From Hirundichthys speculiger (taxonomy: Eukaryota; Chordata; Actinopteri; Beloniformes; Exocoetidae), in contig JAGFBZ010002379.1 of the NCBI GenBank assembly GCA_018398805.1, positions 2,480,001-2,544,000 on the forward strand: DNA of 64,000 nucleotides. Reading direction: 5' to 3'. The notes beneath the pieces are model-generated. The model saw nothing but the letters and a program-made list of their open reading frames with translations. It made no database searches and was not told where the DNA came from. A program made the position numbers and the translations under genes. Positions 1 through 14,100 of the stretch are shown here, piece by piece (position 1 is the stretch's first letter; each line of letters starts with the position of its first letter).

Positions 1-1165
1 CTCCTGATGTCTTTCACCTGCCATGCTCTCTGCTGTTTATAAAGTCCCAGCTTCCACCTGCAGACTCTGATTCTAAGGACAGGAGGGGAGGTTAAGTTAT
101 CTTTATGTCTGACTAATAAGTAGCAACTGATTAGATCAGAGCCCAAAACCTAAAAGTGTTTTATCATAAGTGGAGCATTTGAAGTCTTCATGGTTGAGCT
201 GACATTGAAGTGAGCATTGACAAAGTCTGTGCATTGATTTTAGCTGCACACATGTGAAATGTCTCTGAGAACACATCCAGCTCACAGCCAGGCTGCTGAT
301 TGAGTGGTAGGCGGAAAAGCAAATCTTTGCACTCATCAAGCTGTCGTGATGACGCTATTCAACATAATTTAAGTTTGTCCAGCACCTTCTTATAGTTTTG
401 CTGAAAAAAACATTTGGATAAAATAATGAAGTTGACAGTAGTAAGGACACTTGTACTTGAGTCTGCAGCTCACCTTGTTGCTGACTAAACTGAGAGAAAG
501 GATGGGGCAGGGATGTGACATGAGTGACCTGAAATAGATATAAAGCCTCAGTTTTACAGGGAAAAACAGAGCACATCAGATTATACTGATATTGAACAGT
601 ATTTTCTGATTTTATGCCTCCTCTGAAAAATACTGATATCAAAAAGTAAGTATACTGCCCAACCTTGGAGTGACTCTTATGATGACTCAGTCATCTTGGG
701 CGGCTGGAACAGTGGCAGTGGATTAACATAAATGACATAAATCACCACACCAAGGGCTTTTTTTTTCCTCCGACCAAGAATCACATTTAACACTTTATTT
801 AGTTTTACCACACCACTTTTCATTTTCTGCTGGTTTTCACTTTCACTTTCCCTTGTGTTTTCACTTTACATGTAGTCATTTTAGCACTTCTTCCAGTGAA
901 TGTTTTGGCAGCTAAAGTCCTTGGTTACAGTTGAGATGACATCATTAATTTGTACATTTTAAGCCCTCTCAACAACATTTTAGAAAGCTTCATGTTCTAG
1001 GCAAGCGTGATGAGGCCTGCCCCATCTGCAAACAACATTAAGTGCAGTGCAGACACGAGTTTCCACTTGAAATTCATTACCGTGAAGGTTGCACTGGATG
1101 TTATATTATAAAGCTGAACATTTCGAATTCATCATGTCAATATTATGTTATTAGCTTTCTTTCTT

Positions 1166-1205
<40 letters not shown>

Positions 1206-4200
1206 GTCTATCCTGGTTTCCTGAATCTTTATCCACATCTAAGAATTTTTCCAGTAATTCACATGTCTGATGTAGCGGTCATTGTTGCCAGTTTCCATTG
1301 CTGGTGAGACGGTCATGATAGTCTGAGATTTGTTGGTTGGAATAATAATCACAAAGTCACATTAGGGTCATGCTCCTGTGACTAAAAAATTAAAATAGCA
1401 GAAACTGTAGATATGACTGGCTCAGCTTTGACAGGTTGTCAACCTTTTGAACAAGCAAGAAACGTATTTTTACACCTAAGAGCAAAAAAGAAAAAAAACA
1501 TCCATTAATGAGGTGACAAATGATCATTTGTTTCTACAAACTCTGGGGCAGGTGTTGGCATTTTGTGAGGTTCTTTTTTGGCTCCTAAAACACATCCACA
1601 TATGTTGATAAGTGAAGATTGGTACCCACATGAAAAGCATATAGATGTCTGCTTATGGTTTTGTTGGTTTACTTTATTTAAGCAATTTTTTTGAGGAAAT
1701 TGAAGGAAATATTGTGAATTCGGCTGCAGGTTCCTTTCAACAAATTTCCATTGTAGTAATTAGTTTCTGTTTGAACATCTCTGGCAAAAATAGGTTTCAC
1801 AGAGTTTCCCAGTGGTTTGAATTGAGGCAACTGGTCTTCCTTTCGTTTGTTCTTGAAGACGTTTAGCCTTCTATCCAGAAAGCTATGTCATTCTGGATGC
1901 AATATCCACTTATACTTGCTTTTGAATTGACAAAGTCTTCAAAATGGAAGGTTAAAGGTCCTCAATAGCAAAAGAAAAGAAGTTCAGTTGCCTTGATTCA
2001 GACATTTAACAATTACCCTATCCTGGATGACTGATCTACACCAGCGTTTCAGAGTTTCTCACTTTGTTTTTACAGTGTAAATCATGTTACATAATGTCTC
2101 CACTAGGGAATGTTCTATGAGTTTTCAGCTTAGATGACTTACACATGTTGCTTAAAGGGAACTAATGAAAAATGTGTTAGTTTGTGCAAAACCTTTGTGA
2201 AGATAAACTATTCTTTTTTTTTAAAAAGGTTAGTAACAAAAAACAAAATCATAGAAAATCTGTTGCAGAGGAAGTTACATCTGCTCCAAAATATTTTTAT
2301 CCTTACACAACACAGATTGTGTTGCACGGTGAAATCTTTTGTACCACGGAGGCTGCTATTTTGATGTTGCTGCCTGGATGTTTCTTGTTTTTTTACTATT
2401 TTTTTCATAATGAAATACCATATGCTTCAGATTATCAGTGATTTAAAAACTAAAAGCATTACAAGATTTGGGTTTTTCACTTTACAGTATTGATTAGATA
2501 ATTGCACTTGGCAATAGTTATGCAGCTCTTCTTAAACAGAGGCCAGTCATGGATCTTGTGACACACTAATCCAATTTACCATTTAGCGACATACCAATGC
2601 ATACCCACTCAAGTTAGTTTCTCTGTCAATCACCTGCTCACACACACACACACACACACAAGCACACAAAATTCCAACAATAAATGTGAGAATTTGTTTA
2701 ATTTAAGGCAAGTTATGAAGCCTTTTTTTTGTGTTTCAGTTATATCTTTCCAACTATGGTTGAAGTGGACATCATTTCAAGCCATTGGTACTTCTACATT
2801 AGCTTGACACCTCCAAGCAATCTGTAATTACTTTAGAAACAATAAAGAAAAATATTATGAGTTTTACAGCTTCCAAAAAACAAGATGATGATGTCTTAAG
2901 GTTTGAAGCAAGGCAATTTGGGGCTATTTTTTCTTTGATTCTTTGATCGCTCACCTTCCATCCAGAACACTTTGTCAGTTCAAACTGACTGGAGGGCAGT
3001 TTTGGAGGCTTTTGTCCACTGTAAGTCATGTACCTGGTTTAAGTCACAAGTATCAAGATGCGAATGGTTGTGAAGCCATCTGGGTAGATTTGAAGGTGCA
3101 TTGTAGGTGGTTAATTGGTAAAATCTCAGACTACTTCTGTGATTTAATATTGGTCATTCAACTTTGACCATAGATATCTATCTATAATTCATATAAAATT
3201 CAGCAGCTGAACATAACAAAAAACTATTAGTTTTGGAATACTGATATTTCTAAATCAAGTAAAATAGTCTCGGTAGACTTCTACGCTTCTCTGTGACCTC
3301 TGGCGTCCAAGGACAATCAGGTCAGTGAGTACAGTATACAGTACAGTGACTCTTTAAGTTACATTTTCCTCTCTCAGTGGGTGGTGGGGGCGGACGGCAG
3401 CATACGGCTTTTACAAGCCTCGTGCCCTGGAAAAAATTAGTTCCAATCCTCTCTCCAAAACGCTAATGAGAAGCACACACAGGAGGAAAGGAGGGGTTGG
3501 ATGGAGGTCGCAGTGGTGGCGGGCGCTGGTGGCGATGGTGGTGAGCAGTGGGGAGCGTTGTCCTAGATGGATGGCTGAGGAGGAACAGAGACGTCTGCCC
3601 CGCTGCATCCTCACCCCACCATGACCTGAAATGCCTCTGAGAATAGCTGCAAACACACGCCTCCCTCAGCATTCCTCAGGAAACTATGTAAAGCCACATA
3701 AGAGAGAAAGATGAAAAGATAGTCCTGAAAAACACCTGAGAGTGAGCGTGGCTGCAGCTGTGTCAGAGTTGATAGATTCAGCCTCCGGTGAATTAATGAG
3801 CCACCACACACACAAAGGAAGCCATGTAAGTTTAATGTCATATCTGCTGTGTGTTTATGAGTAACACGGCCAAACTAAAGGAAACAGGATCTCTGTGTTA
3901 GACTAATTACCAAAGGTTTACTCACCGCCACTATCTGAAGTGCAAACAGTGGTTAGACAGTCATGGACTTACAGCACAAACACTAACATCACCAAGTGTG
4001 TGCTAAGAGGGAAACTTTGGCTGGATATAAATCAGTCTGAAAGTTTACGCACCATTTCATATTCCTCTCATCTGCTCTCTGGATCATATTTCAAATACAC
4101 AAAGACACTCTGTTCTCTTATATAATATTTCCCCTTTTATAGTTTCATTTTGACCCCCTTCCCAATTTGGACACTTTCTCTATTTCTTTTTTTCCGTGTC

Positions 4201-5133
4201 CTCCTTACAACCTGAATAATGTCCAGTATATGATGTGATGGGGACTGATGTGTCTCTGTGGGTCTAAGCAGGCGGCTACAGAGTGGGCCGCTGTCTGAAG
4301 CCCGGGTCTGGATTAGGAGCGAGGGCTGAAAGGCGAGCACAGACCCCTAGTGTGGGACCAACCTTGAATGAGCTCCATTGTTCCCTAAAACAGCCCAACA
4401 GTGTTCCAGATACTGTATGAATAAGCTACAACTCTTTACTCTTTCTCAGCGTGTATTCTGAGTGACAAGAGGAAGTTGTTGGGTTCATGTGTGAGTTGCA
4501 CTTTCTCAAACTTTATCTGATGGCACGTACCTTCTGGAGTGTGTACAAGACTGATTATTGACAGCCTGTCAGTCAAACCGTGAAGATATCTTCTGCTGTG
4601 ATGTAACATTTATGATTTACTCTTCTTGATTAAGGGTTTCTTCCACATAATTTTTGAATTTGATTAGAACAGTAAAGGACTTATATAGAGGTGGACAATA
4701 TGAAGTAATCTCAGCATATCCATCTTCATTCACAGGTAGAAAAGTTGACCAGAAACAAAGAAGATTTTAAACTGTCCTGCAGAGGCTCACTTGATGCAGA
4801 AGGCTCCTAGATTGCCTTCTGTAAAGACACAAACGTTTTTACTTATTAATGTGTAATGTAAATATATGTTCAGTCAATGCCAACTCAGAGATTCAGTATG
4901 ACATTTGTGTAATTTCCTTTTGGCTGAGAATCGGCGTCCAGCCTACGTGTTAGAATTTGCCTGAGTTGCGAGTGCATGCCTTTTTAAAACAGCTGGTTAA
5001 TTCAAGGCTGCTGGAAATGCCATTAAATTACTGTCAATTACTTCTTCAAAGGAGCTGAAACGAGGGTCATTTTTATTTATGCTCTCTGAATGTTGATTTT
5101 CAAAGATGCTAATACGTATGCATTCTTCTGCAG
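1..5133 (+). other. ust: Part of ust intron 1
   Basis: This is non-coding sequence upstream of ust exon 2. It contains a (CTTT)n/poly-T run at about 1156-1204 and a (CA)n run at about 2639-2660. A somewhat GC-richer patch lies at 3370-3660. I see no exon and no transposon with clear ends. Short open frames here have no recognisable homology. Confidence 0.7.
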
Positions 5134-5177
5134 GGGAATCCACGTATCTGAATGACCACGGATCTCCTGTTCCAAGA
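5134..5177 (+). CDS. ust: ust exon 2 (44 nt)
   Basis: This short exon lies between ttctgcag and gtaagtcc. Two bases complete a codon from exon 1, then 14 codons read ESTYLNDHGSPVPR. It matches the stem region of UST just after the membrane anchor (STYLDDHG in the human protein, from memory). It is too short to be found as an open reading frame and was placed by splice sites, phase and homology. Confidence 0.88.
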
Positions 5178-8100
5178 GTAAGTCCTTCCTTCTATCTTTT
5201 TTATCCCTGCATTTCTTTCCTTAAACTCCCTGAGATTGAAGTGCTGCGCTGAAATCCAAAACTGGTCGGCCCATTCATAATAGGGCGTTAGTTCTGTATG
5301 AAGGATTTGCATGCAAACTCACTCTAAATAGCAGCCAGACCTGGCTTCAGCTCTGCAGATATGCTTTGAACACACTCTCACACACAACGCTGACACAGGG
5401 GCCTTGTATCCATCCAGCTGCATGTTTTTCAGGAGTATCTCTCCTCTAAGCTTCCTCTTTTTCTCCCTGCCAACTGCTTTCCTCTTCTGTCTGTTCCTTG
5501 TTTCTTCGCCTATTTCATCGGTCACTTCATTTTCACCCCATTCCTGTTCTGTTTCGCCTCTTGTATTCCCTTACTCATGTCTGAGTTATCTAGTGTTTTT
5601 GTTACCTCGTAGAGTTAGAGTTTACTGTGACGCTAACCTGGGATGTTACCAGGTTTGATCATGAGGATCGCTCGTGGCTGTTCAGAGCAGCTGTGGCTGG
5701 ATGTTTTGTCAGGTCACATCTGGGGTTTGTTTGTCAGTTATGTGTTTAAAACTAGTTTTGACCACTCAGAGACCAAAAGCAACCGCAGTGCTTGATTTGT
5801 ACAGCAACATTCACCAGTGAAGTGCTATTTATACGGAGCACAGTGGATGCCTCTTTTGATTTTTAGAGTTGACTGTTATTTGAAACAAGCCATTTTTATT
5901 CCTAACAGGCTCATGCCAATTTACACAATACCTTCAGTCTATAAACTGCAGGCTGCCGGTTTGATGCCAGGCTTTCAGTTTTATGTGCAATATTCCATTA
6001 AATAAATGGAAATGATGGCTAATAAATCAAGCAGTTTTTATGTCTTCATCCCGAAGTCGCTATGCATATTTACTTATCCAAACATGGACGCTCATCCGAG
6101 TCCCAGAAAACAGTGGGAAATGATAAAGATAAAGTTGTCTCTTTAGCTTTTGAATAAAACGTGTTATGTTTTGTGTGAAATCAAGCTTTTTGCTTATGAC
6201 TGCAGCACACATTACCAAATAATTGTAAGTATGTGCTCAACATCCCTTTGAGCCAATAAAAATGTTAAAATATTCATCTGGATCTGGTTATCTGGAGCTT
6301 TGCTTTTCCTTTTTTTTTTTTTTTTTTTTTTTTAAATTTGCTGAAGCTTGTCAGTTAGTCGAGACAAGTCTGATAGCCTGAAATATTTTAAAGTCACTCA
6401 GGGTTATACTGTGCACATCAGCTAAAAGTCAACTTAAAGACTTAAACATGAATCTTTTAAAAAGGGGAATGAAGGGTGGTGCTCTTTTAAGTAAATATGA
6501 ATGCAGGCACCCCCAATCAAGGGACAACGTTTGGTTTTCAGAGCTGTTTCCAATGCAGAAGTAGAAAGAAACTTTGTCTGGTTCACCTTATGCCGTCTAT
6601 GAAGCAATTCAGACAACAGTCTTCTAATCAGAACAAGGCTTCTAATCAAAACTTCAAAAGAGTCTAAAGGCGGCAACAAAAAGAGCAAAAAGGGCAGCGG
6701 GAGAGTCCACGCAGCGGTGAGACACATCTGCCGTGTGCAGCCACGGCAACAGCTTCACAGGCTTTGCTGCTCTGCATCCAGCCTCCAGACGCACGGGCCA
6801 GGCTCACAGTTATAAATTAGATGCAAACTTTGATTAACTCTGTGTCAGCTGTCATCTGATTTCCCGCACAGACGCTGCTAATGTCATGTCAGTGGCAAGC
6901 AGTTCGCCAGCCACATTTCTCATTATCCTTTACTGACGTGTCCCTTCATTTGGAATCTATCTGCAGTTTCAGCAGCTGCCAGATGGCCGACCACGTGTTT
7001 TTAGACGGCTGCTGCTCTGTGAAATGTAGGTAAAGATTAGAAATCGAGCTTGAGAACTCAATTTAAATAAAAGCATGGAAAGTAGCGCTTTTTCCTAAAT
7101 AAGAAGTATGACGGTATATGCATGGGTGTATGACTGGAAGGGAATGTTTCCTCTACATTTTTACTTTAAATGTGTGTTTCTCACTTTAAAGTGTACATTT
7201 TCAGTTTATACTACTGGGTACCGTCGCATTTACATTTATAAGCCGGCACAATTCCAAATCAGCACGTCACGATTCACATAAACATAATATAAGCACAAAA
7301 ACGAAGGAAATTTGTGTTTGGTAGATTATTACTTTGTTTTAACAATGCTCCTTGGCAATAAATCTCATATTGTGGAAATCCTGTTTATTTCCCCTTTAAA
7401 TGGCGCCACATTTGGAACGTGTATTTGTGGGATGAGCAGCAGAGTTGAGTATGCGGGTTGCGCCCATGAAAGATTTGCCAAATCTTCTAATCCCACAAAT
7501 GCATGTTCCTTACAAATGTGGCATCATTTAAAGGGGAAATAAACAGGCTTTCCTACAATATGAGATTTGTTGCCAAGATGCATTGTTAAAACAAAGTAAT
7601 AATCTACCAAACACAAATATCCTTCCTTTTTGTGCTTAGTTTACCTCGAAACACTGTGACAGCTGCAGAGTCACAATACTCTCATGCTCCTTCAGCCCTG
7701 ATTAATCACAGGAAATGCTTAGAGTCTTCATTCTTTCCCAAATGAAAACTAAACATGCTGTTTTTCCCTTATCCATAAAGAGCACTGAACCCAGATCAGG
7801 GCTAACTCAAACCAGCAGAGCTGTCTCTTTTTCTTTAAGCAAGTGTTTTTCCAGGAACTGTTGCAGGATCAAGTTAAATTCTGAGTAGTAGCGATCGTGA
7901 TATGTGAGTCACCAAGACTTGCTCTTCATACTGAACTTGTTTTACATCTGAAGATGTCTCAAAGAGGCTGGGATGTCTTTGAGGATTTGGCCCTGCTACA
8001 TATTACTTCTACGTTTTGATTCCATGGATCTGATGTTGATGGAATAGTCTGTTTTCAGACAGTCCAGGCATTACTCCCAGCATGGATCAGAGACCTAAGC

Positions 8101-11100
8101 TCTGCAAAATGGCAACAATAATAAGCACAAACTGAAAGATTGCTCCTTTTGTACTGTCAGTGTCAGTAGGAGATTTTGGTCTTTTGATAGCATCTATGGT
8201 GTTCTTGCAATGTTATTCACCAGCAGGCTGTTAGAAGTTTGACACAGTCATTTGTCATAATACCAGCAGGGAATGATGTCTCGCAAAGCCCTGAATGTAT
8301 TTCACACGCCTCGTTATTGTCACAAGCTGAGATGTCTGTGGTTATTTGGCAAACACTGAGGAATGTGGAGCTGCTGTCCAAGAAAACCATATTTGACCTG
8401 CTGGAAATCTTTTCCAGAACTGCTTCTCTTGTGGATAGTCATTTCAGCTATTTGAATATGACACTGTTTTTGTTGTATTTAATCTATAAGGCTGTGATTT
8501 GTTGCTGAGGCGTGGTCTGTCAGTAAAGTTTGTGTTAACTTCTGGAAGCTTCTTTCAAAACTAAGACATGAAGGTTTTTCAGAAAAAAAAAAAATGTCAA
8601 CAACTGTTAACACCCTGAACGCTCCACCAGTCCATCAACAAGATAAACAACCATATAAATGAATCATTCCTTCAGGCAATTTATAATCCAGATAAAACCA
8701 TAATTAAAAACATTTGAAAATTTAAACCTTCCCCTTTTATTGCAAACTGTTCTGTTTGTTTTTTGTTTCTGCATTAATCCCAATATCATGAAAGCAATTA
8801 CCTCATATATAACTCATTTTATTCTCATCAGGCTTGAAAGGAAGAAGTAAGCCAATGCCAGATGTTAAATGATTTATGAACTGATTTTCCATGCAAATAA
8901 CTTTTTATTCTTTATTCGCATGAAATGAAGCAAAATCTCAAAAAGAAGTGAAACTGACGTAGTGATGACCTTGCATCTGACTTAGAATTTTATCTTTTCA
9001 GTAACTCCCCTAATTTTCTTCCTGTTCCCTGTTTGACTTAGTCAATACTCATCCTCTTGTGGCTTCCTCTGTCTTTCTACTGGACTCTGGCAGACATTCA
9101 GAGAAGTCTTTGCTGTTGTTGCTGAGTCTGCGCTCAGATGGGTGTGCTGCTTTTGGCGACGGCAGGACAGCGTGTGAGAGGCCATACATACCTCTGGAGA
9201 GGAGATGTTGCACCAGATCTAAAGAGAATCAACATAAAAAAAAATATAGACCGTGTATTTTTTGAGAAGCAGGCAGCTGAGTGCATATATTGATCCATCC
9301 TGTAACTCTGCAGTTTTACTGATCAGTTCCAGGAAAACCTCATTTGAATTTCCATCCATCCATTTATCCATTAGCTTCCGCTCAAACTGGTTTGGGTCAA
9401 GGGGGAAGCATCCTGACCAGAGAGGGCCAGATCTTCCCCTCCTGGCAACCTTCTCCAGCATCTCTGAGGTAGTAGTTAGACAAGACATATAATCTCTCCT
9501 GCATCTCCTGGATCTGGATCAGGGCCTCCTTCCCTTTAGACCTGCCCTGAAACACCTCCCCAGGTGGCATCCGGGGGGCATCTTAACCAGATCCCCAAAC
9601 CACCTCAACTGAGCCCTTTTAATGTCAAAGAGCAGCTATGCTACTTCAGTTCTCTTCCAGAAGACTGAATATGTCAACCTATCATTAACAGTCCTGCCAC
9701 TCTGTGGAGGAAGCTCATTTCACCTTCTTGTATCTTCAATCCTCAAACATAATCCTGAGGACACCAAACTGGACCTCCTCTGCCTCTCTCAGTTGCGCCA
9801 TGAAAGTCTGTCTATGAAAGTTATGAACTTTGTTTAACCTGTCCAGGGTGTACCCCTGTCTTTTACGTGAAGAGAGCTGGGATACGCTCAAGCAGAACCC
9901 CTTCACCCTGCATAGAACTAAACGGGTATGGATAATGGATGGATGGATGAAGGAACTTTGTTTTTGTTGTTTCATGGATAACACTGTAAAGCCAATCAGT
10001 CTTTTTTTTTTTTTTTTTGTGGCAGGGTTGCCTTGTCTTCTTCTGTCCCATGCTGTCGCCTATATACTTTATCTGGCTCCCATTTTCTGTCACTCCTATT
10101 AGCGTTGATGAATACGCTTGTATAGCCTTCGTTCTTAAGCTCATGGACCTATAGGGATAATCGCTGAATAACCTGTGTTCCAGGTCTTAAAATTAGCAAC
10201 TCTTGCAACTTGCATATAAGCCTTAACTTACCCTCTAATCTAACCAGAAATAGTACTTCTTTTTTTAAAGTTTCTTTTTGGGTTTTGGTATCACAGCTGA
10301 GCTACTTCCTTAATTGGTGAGTCATCAGGTTTGTACAACGTATGTGTGTGTGTGTGTGTGTGCGTCAGTATCAATTCCAGTGCAGTCCCTGACTCACTAA
10401 GTTCACTGGAGGAATGGGTGTGTAAAGAAAGTAGATTCAATCCTGCTCACCCATGCTTAGTTTTTGTGTGTTTTGTTGCTGAAAGGAAATGTGCTGTGAG
10501 GTTTGGTGAGTCCAGCTTCAGAGAAAAGAGATGTGAAAAACAGAAACGCAAAGTTTCGAGAAGGGAAGGCAAAAGAATCTAGTGGGCGTTTGATCGTTTT
10601 CCTTGGTTTTTGTCCTTGTTTATCACCACTTCAAACCTTTTCTCACACCTTCTTTGCTTTCACAACGGATTAGGGACAAATCTTTTATGATTTTATTTAT
10701 CACTGTCTTTGTCTTTGTCTTCATCTGCGCATGTGTTTGCAGGCGCTCCCGTTCCCCAGTCAGGTCATCTATAACCGTGTGGGGAAGTGCGGCAGCCGGA
10801 CAGTGGTCATCTTACTGCGGCTGCTGGCCGAGAGGCAGCAGTTCAACCTAGTTTCCTCTGACATCCACAATAAAACACGACTCACAAAGCATGAACAGGT
10901 AAGACAAACACCGCGGAAAGATTCAGTAAAACTGTAAAGGTGACACTTTCTTTCTTTTTTTTTTTTTTTTGCTTTTGCTTTTGTCCTTGCAAGGAGTTTA
11001 ATTCATTTTTCTACACTGACAAACATTTTGGAGATATGTAATGCAGTGAAGGAAAATGTGCAGCTGTTTTAATTACCTTCCAAACATTCATGTAACTATT

Positions 11101-14100
11101 CATTAAAAAACAAAACAACAATCAAAAAGCTGTCGGTTACAATTTCTACATCTTCTCAAAGGGGAGGATCATCAGTTTGGGCTCTGGACTGTAGTTTGGA
11201 GACTTTACTTTTAAAATTACCATCAACAGCTAAATATAATTAGCTGAAGCCAAAACAATATATTCCCGCTCCCTGAAAAACAACTTCACTTGAAGGTTCA
11301 TTAAGAAGCATTTTTGGTGTTTTTAGTCATCATTTTTGTATCCTTGCAGCTTATCTTGTTATTTTGTTGTTTTCATTGTGCTGCTGACATTTGAGAAATA
11401 AAGCAACACTGAAATGAGTTTAAACCACGTGGGACCCTGTGGTCTTCAGATCTCAAGACTTAAACCACAAAATAAAGCTTTCGTCATTAATAATGTAGTC
11501 TTATGTAATCAGGTTAATGGAATTTAATTTATACGCTGAGATTTAAATCAGCTGACATTGTTAAATCTTTAGAGAAAGTAAATTTGTCCCTATTTAGGGC
11601 AAAGACTAACTGTATGTGAAATGTATTAACACTGAACTCACAAGGGTGTGGGTGGTTTTCGTATCACAAAAGCTGATGGGATGAATGAGGGTTTCACAGA
11701 GGAAGAGCTGCTTTCATTTAAAATGCAGGCTTGTCCCAGTGGGGAATGCCAATTTTAGTCCTAAACTGTAGAAAGAATACATAAATTGAACTCTTAATAA
11801 TATAAATGTCAAATGTCTTTCTCCTATCAGGGGTAGTTGTGCTTTATTTACATAAACTATCCAAATATTTCAGTTGAATTAAGTTTTTTTCTTAGAAGAT
11901 GTCTCAAAACTTCAGTAACAGATTCCTTCAGGCATATTGTAGAATCTATGTGGAGCACATAAAGTGGGATCACGTCTAACTGCTGGACCTGCTATCAAGT
12001 ACAGTCATGGAAAAAATTATTAGACCACCATTTTTTCTTCACTTTCTTGTTCATTTTAATACCTGGTACCACTAAACGTCATCATGTGACTAAAACAGAC
12101 AGAAAAGAAAACACTGAATGCATAAAAGCAGTGTTTTTGGCAGTACAACGCCATAGCTATTGATGTAAAAACTTAAGTGATTTAGGTTATAATCAAGAAA
12201 ATCATGAAAAATGGTAAGATATCAGCTCTTAAATAAAACTCTTATGAGCAATCTTTGTGGTTATCGTTATGTTTGTCCAAACAAATGTACCTTTAGTTGT
12301 ACCAGCCATTAAAATGAACAAGAAACTGAAGAAAACAAGGGTGGTCTAATAATTTTTTCCATGACTGTATCTGAGCTCTCATTTGAGGAAGAGTATCGTC
12401 AGCAAAATGCACAAACATGCTTGAAGTAGCTTCATTATAGCATCATTGTTGAAACTCATCTTCAGCTTGCTTGTGAAATATTCCCGGACGCTTATGACTG
12501 TTATTGCAAAGTTAATATAGGTATTGGGAAAGAAAACAAAAGGGTTTGTCTGATAACACAGTATAGTAGCACTTCTGTCTCCAGCCTGTTCTTTATCCAG
12601 TGGATGTAATTCTTACTCCTGGAGATGTACGATCAGTAAGCAGTTGACCATTTAATTCAGTTCCATTCACTGTACTTGTACATGGCAGCAGTTCTGTTGT
12701 GCTAGCATATTGCTTCATATATCTGTGCATTTAAATCTTTTTTAGTCTACTGAAGAAGCAATTTATTATTTCGTTGCAACTTCTGCAATGACAAATAAAA
12801 CTCATTCACTCATTCATTCTGCAAATGTCATCTCAAGGCTCTTTACACAGAAAAAAGTTCAGTACAGTCCAATAAACTACAGTTCACTGTAAATCAGTTA
12901 ATCCAGTCCATTCCAGTTCATGCCAATTCATAAAAACCAGCCTAGATAAGGAACCCAAAGGATCGCAATTAATCTTCACCTCAGAGCAATTCCCCATCTT
13001 AAGCAAGACCGAGGCAATGGTGGAAAGGCAAAAAAACTAACAATTTAATAGGGCTGAAAAAAAATTCCAGCAGAATTAGATTAAGGGGGGGTGGTCATCT
13101 GCTTCTGCAGGTTGGGGTTGACTCCAACTCGTACATTGACATCACATCAACTCATGGAGGCTAAAGGTAAACCGTTCAGAGGGTCTCAGGAGAGTTTTTT
13201 TGAGTTTTTTTCTTCATTCTTTCTTTTGACATTAAAAATAAAAATTAATAAATAAAAAATAAGGGGTTAATTTTTTTTCCACGAGACATTTTCAGTTCAA
13301 GCGTTGTGTGCTTTGGTTTCAACAGTTTCCCTTCATTTAGCGGTATTTTAAAATCTTTAGGATGCTCTTATATTAGAGAATTAACATAGTCTTATGAGCT
13401 GATGATAATTAGAGCAAAAACCTAAATAATGGTCTTTGAGGGCAAAAAGTACAACAGAAACCAAAATAATACTCATTAGTCATTTTAGAGGTAAGATGAT
13501 TTGAGGCCATTTCGTCTTGTCTTGCTACTAAACCAGCTGATTGGCAGCCCTCAGAAACACTCAGCTTCTACATCATGATACTTAACATTCTTTGGAAAGA
13601 TTATATTGATTAAAAAAAAAGATTTACTAAAATAAAACATCAGTGAAACTAGCAATAGTTCTGTTCCTCTAAACTGGTGTGTCAGTGATGTGTCATTTCC
13701 CAGTAAAGCAAAGACCCATTGGGCAATCCATACCAGGAAGTTACTTCAGCATGTGTTGGTGTGGGCTTCTTGCAGCAATGACTCATATCCCCTCATGATG
13801 TTACTGGCTTCATCGTTTAGGAAGAGGCTACCGCTAACCACTTGGGAATGGTTAGCCGATGCTAAATATTTATAACCATTACGATTTAATGTTCAATGTA
13901 AATGCTAAGCTAATGTTTAAACGGTTACTTATTTACCCATTCATCAAACCCTGAAAGATGGCTTGCACCCACAGGGGCTCAACACCATCGGTCTCATTAG
14001 GTCTCTGGACATAAGACATCTCTGTGAATGGTCCAAGCAACACTCCCCAGAAAAAGTGTGTACATTCCAGTGTCTAAGCAAAGGTGGTGGTGGTGGGGGG

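Larger units (their letters stand above)
5178..10742 (+). other. ust: ust intron 2
   Basis: This 5.6-kb intron holds a poly-T run near 6310, a 349-bp palindrome (7290-7638), a minus-strand LINE 3' fragment (9350-9660), a GGATGG-type LINE/SINE tail (9836-9950) and a (GT)n run at 10344-10361. The rest is unremarkable AT-rich sequence. Confidence 0.75.

Noticed and set aside
3411..3841. Open frames in the GC-richer patch of ust intron 1
   Set aside because: Overlapping frames of similar length and no domain. Could be a regulatory or conserved non-coding patch, but nothing in the sequence itself shows that.
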